A stretch of 64,000 nucleotides of DNA from Burkholderia paludis (GTDB lineage: Bacteria; Pseudomonadota; Gammaproteobacteria; Burkholderiales; Burkholderiaceae), in contig NZ_JPGL01000006.1 in assembly GCF_000732615.1 (NCBI RefSeq), positions 62,001 through 126,000 of the forward strand, read 5' to 3'. The position numbers were made by a program, and so were the translations under genes. This document shows positions 62,270-64,000 of this stretch, piece after piece. Within the stretch, counting starts at the first letter, position 1. Every line of letters starts with the position of its first letter. Under the pieces are notes generated by a model. The model did no database searches and was not told the DNA's origin. It saw only the letters and a list, made by a program, of their open reading frames with translations.

Positions 62270-63193
62270 ATGAGCGATCCGATTCTCGCCGCGCCGCCGG
62301 ACAACGGCGTGCCGGTCATCCTGCGCTCCAGTCGCGGACGCGGCTGGCATGGCTTCGGCGCGGCGCTGCTCGACATCCGCGCCGGCACCTACCGGATTCC
62401 GGCCGCCGAACACCACCGCATCGGCGTGCATATCGGCGGCCCCGTCCGGGCGGACTGCGTGTGCGACGGCGAGCGCGTGTCGCGCATCCAGGCGCATGGC
62501 GACGTCGACGTGATTCCGGCCGGCCTGCCCGGCCAGTGGACCGACAGCGCCGACTGCCGGATCCTCCACATCATGCTCGGCGACGCATTCGTGCGGCGCA
62601 CTGTCGAGCACCTCGAACTGAAGCCGTCGCACGCGCAGATCCGCCGCCGGCTGCAGGTGCGCGACCCGCGCCTGCAGCACATCGCGTGGGCGATGGCCGC
62701 CGAACTCGAAGCGGAAGACGCGTCGGACCCGCTCTTTGCGGAAAGCCTGTGCACGGCGCTCGTCGCGCGGCTGGTCGACGGCCAGCCGGCGTTCCGCGAA
62801 CGCCGGCGCGCGCTCGCGCCGAAGGCGGCGGCGCGCGTGATCGACTATGTCGAGGCGAATCTCGACCGGCGCATGACGCTCGCCGAACTCGCGGCGCTGG
62901 TGTCGATCAGCGTGCCGCATTTCAAGGTGCTGTTCCGCGAAACGCTCGGGATGCCGGTGCACCAGTACGTCGTGCGTCGCCGCGTCGAGCGCGCGAAGGC
63001 GTTGCTGCTCGAAGGCCGGCTGAGCATCAGCCAGGTCGCGCTGGAAGCGGGTTTTGCACACCAGAGCCACATGGCGAGCTGGCTGAACCGCGTGCTCGGC
63101 GTAACGCCCACGGAGATCGCGCGCTCGGGGGGGCGAAGCGGGTTGCGGCTCGCGTACGACGGCGACGACGACGGAAGGCCTGCACGCGGATAG
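62270..63193 (+). CDS. AraC-family regulator with N-terminal cupin domain
   Basis: A 307-residue regulator. The N-terminal half is a beta-rich cupin-like sensor domain (RIPAAEHHRIGVHIGG, DVDVIPAGLPGQW). The C-terminus has two helix-turn-helix units (LAALVSISVPHFKVLFRETLG and SQVALEAGFAHQSHMASWLNR). GGAG lies 8 nt before the ATG, which decides the start at 62270. It is probably a regulator of a small-molecule response; the target may be the divergent small gene or the NmrA-type gene downstream. Confidence 0.85.
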   Translation: MSDPILAAPPDNGVPVILRSSRGRGWHGFGAALLDIRAGTYRIPAAEHHRIGVHIGGPVRADCVCDGERVSRIQAHGDVDVIPAGLPGQWTDSADCRILHIMLGDAFVRRTVEHLELKPSHAQIRRRLQVRDPRLQHIAWAMAAELEAEDASDPLFAESLCTALVARLVDGQPAFRERRRALAPKAAARVIDYVEANLDRRMTLAELAALVSISVPHFKVLFRETLGMPVHQYVVRRRVERAKALLLEGRLSISQVALEAGFAHQSHMASWLNRVLGVTPTEIARSGGRSGLRLAYDGDDDGRPARG

Positions 63194-63318
63194 CGTCCCG
63201 AAGGATGCGCCGGCCCCGCATCCCGTCATCCTTTCCTGCGCGATTCATCCCTTCGTGCGCGCCGCACCGGACGCGCCCCACGACAATGGCCGCACCTTCA
63301 TTCCCCAGGGAGCGGATC

Positions 63319-64000
63319 GTGTTCGTGATCTTCGGAGCATCAGGCAACGTCGGCCTGTCGACCGTGACGGCCTTGCGCAGCGCAGGCCACCCCGTGCGCG
63401 CGGTATTGCACGACGTACGCCATCGTGAACGCTTCGCGCAGCTCGGCTGCGACGTCGCGATCGCGCCACTGACGGACGCGCATGCGATCGCCGCGGCGCT
63501 CGAGGGCGCGCAGGCCGTGCAGATACTGTGCCCGGTGCCCGCCGCCGATCCCGATCCGGCCGCGACGATGGCGCAAACGATCGACATCGCGACCGCCGCG
63601 CTTGCCGCGAACCCGCCGCCCGTGCTGCTCGCGCTGTCGGACTACGGCGCGGAGCTGGCCGGCAATACGGGCATCACGCGTCTGTTCCATCGCTTCGAGG
63701 AACGACTGAAGACGATCCCGACGCCGCTGACGCTGCTGCGATCGGCCGAGCATCTGCAGAACTGGGCGCGGGTGCTGCCGGTCGCGCTGGCCACCGGCGT
63801 GCTGCCGAGCTTTCACGATCCGGTCGACAAGGCGTTTCCGACGGTCTGGGCGCCCGATGTGGGTGTCGCGGCGGCGCGGTTGCTGCTCGATGCGCCCGAA
63901 CGCGGCAACAGCCCGCGCGTGGTCAGTGTGGAGGGGCCGCGCCGGGTCAGCGTGACGGAGATCGCGGACGCGCTGGGCGCGGCGGCCGGCCGTCCGATCG
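63319..64000 (+). CDS. NmrA-type NAD(P)-binding protein (3' truncated by window)
   Basis: The first 227 codons of an NAD(P)-binding Rossmann protein. It starts with GTG preceded by GGGAG and has the dinucleotide motif VFVIFGASGNVG at the N-terminus. The sequence LALSDYGAELAGN and LLRSAEHLQNWARVLP fit the NmrA/HSCARG or atypical SDR branch (quinone-oxidoreductase or redox sensor). The window ends within the gene. It is 125 bp downstream of the AraC gene. Confidence 0.8.
   Translation, partial: MFVIFGASGNVGLSTVTALRSAGHPVRAVLHDVRHRERFAQLGCDVAIAPLTDAHAIAAALEGAQAVQILCPVPAADPDPAATMAQTIDIATAALAANPPPVLLALSDYGAELAGNTGITRLFHRFEERLKTIPTPLTLLRSAEHLQNWARVLPVALATGVLPSFHDPVDKAFPTVWAPDVGVAAARLLLDAPERGNSPRVVSVEGPRRVSVTEIADALGAAAGRPI

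Overview
The window is GC-rich (about two thirds G+C) and reads as chromosomal DNA of a Burkholderia-type betaproteobacterium, probably the Burkholderia cepacia complex. The evidence is two OmpC-type Gram-negative porins, many ACS/MHS-family MFS carriers, numerous LysR and AraC regulators, and a string of small catabolic operons typical of a Burkholderia secondary chromosome. I see no rRNA, tRNA, CRISPR array, insertion sequence or phage gene. Very long antisense reading frames are common but are by-products of the GC bias.

Layout. 0.2-9.2 kb: a leftward sugar-acid operon (PdxA2-like dehydrogenase, L-rhamnonate-dehydratase-like enolase, DapA-family aldolase, MFS carrier, beta-propeller protein, lactonase-type amidohydrolase) with a divergent LysR regulator. 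A second MFS gene appears to carry the same operator. 9.3-12.2 kb: a membrane protein, a two-component system and a DUF1737 protein. 12.3-18.0 kb: a rightward acyl-CoA operon (histidine phosphatase, APH-family kinase, two SDRs, acyl-CoA dehydrogenase) followed by a LysR gene; its content resembles a levulinate / 4-hydroxyacid route. 18.0-25.5 kb: a leftward operon with a large FAD/Fe-S 2-hydroxyacid dehydrogenase, a FAH-family hydratase, an MFS carrier and a glyoxylate-type aminotransferase, with a divergent GntR regulator and its probable operators.

25.6-36.5 kb is the most interesting part: a porin, a histidine-ammonia-lyase homologue that has a signal peptide and lacks the MIO triad, an MHS carrier, a urocanase homologue with its catalytic Cys replaced, a DUF917 (thiohydantoin desulfurase) protein, a LysR regulator, a hydantoinase-type amidohydrolase and an M20 N-carbamoyl-amino-acid hydrolase. 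Together they match step by step the catabolism of ergothioneine: ergothioneine to thiourocanate plus trimethylamine, then thiohydantoin-propionate, hydantoin-propionate, N-carbamoylglutamate and glutamate. Two identical palindromic half-site pairs (CATAAC-N5-GTTAAG) sit at about -65 of both operon promoters and tie the two wings to the LysR gene between them.

36.6-42.9 kb: an AraC gene, a second porin, an MFS carrier, an aldonolactone-oxidase-type flavoenzyme and a DSD1/D-threonine-aldolase-like PLP enzyme, a probable operon of unknown substrate. 43.3-45.5 kb: a secreted pectin-acetylesterase-family hydrolase with an accessory protein. 45.6-49.1 kb: a J-domain protein and DNA polymerase II. 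49.4-58.7 kb: assorted membrane, signalling (CSS-EAL), AraC, sterol-desaturase-type, TonB-C and MINPP-like phosphatase genes. 59.1-61.5 kb: a type II NADH dehydrogenase with a divergent CbbR-like LysR gene. 61.9-64.0 kb: a small unknown gene, an AraC gene and a truncated NmrA-type gene running off the window.
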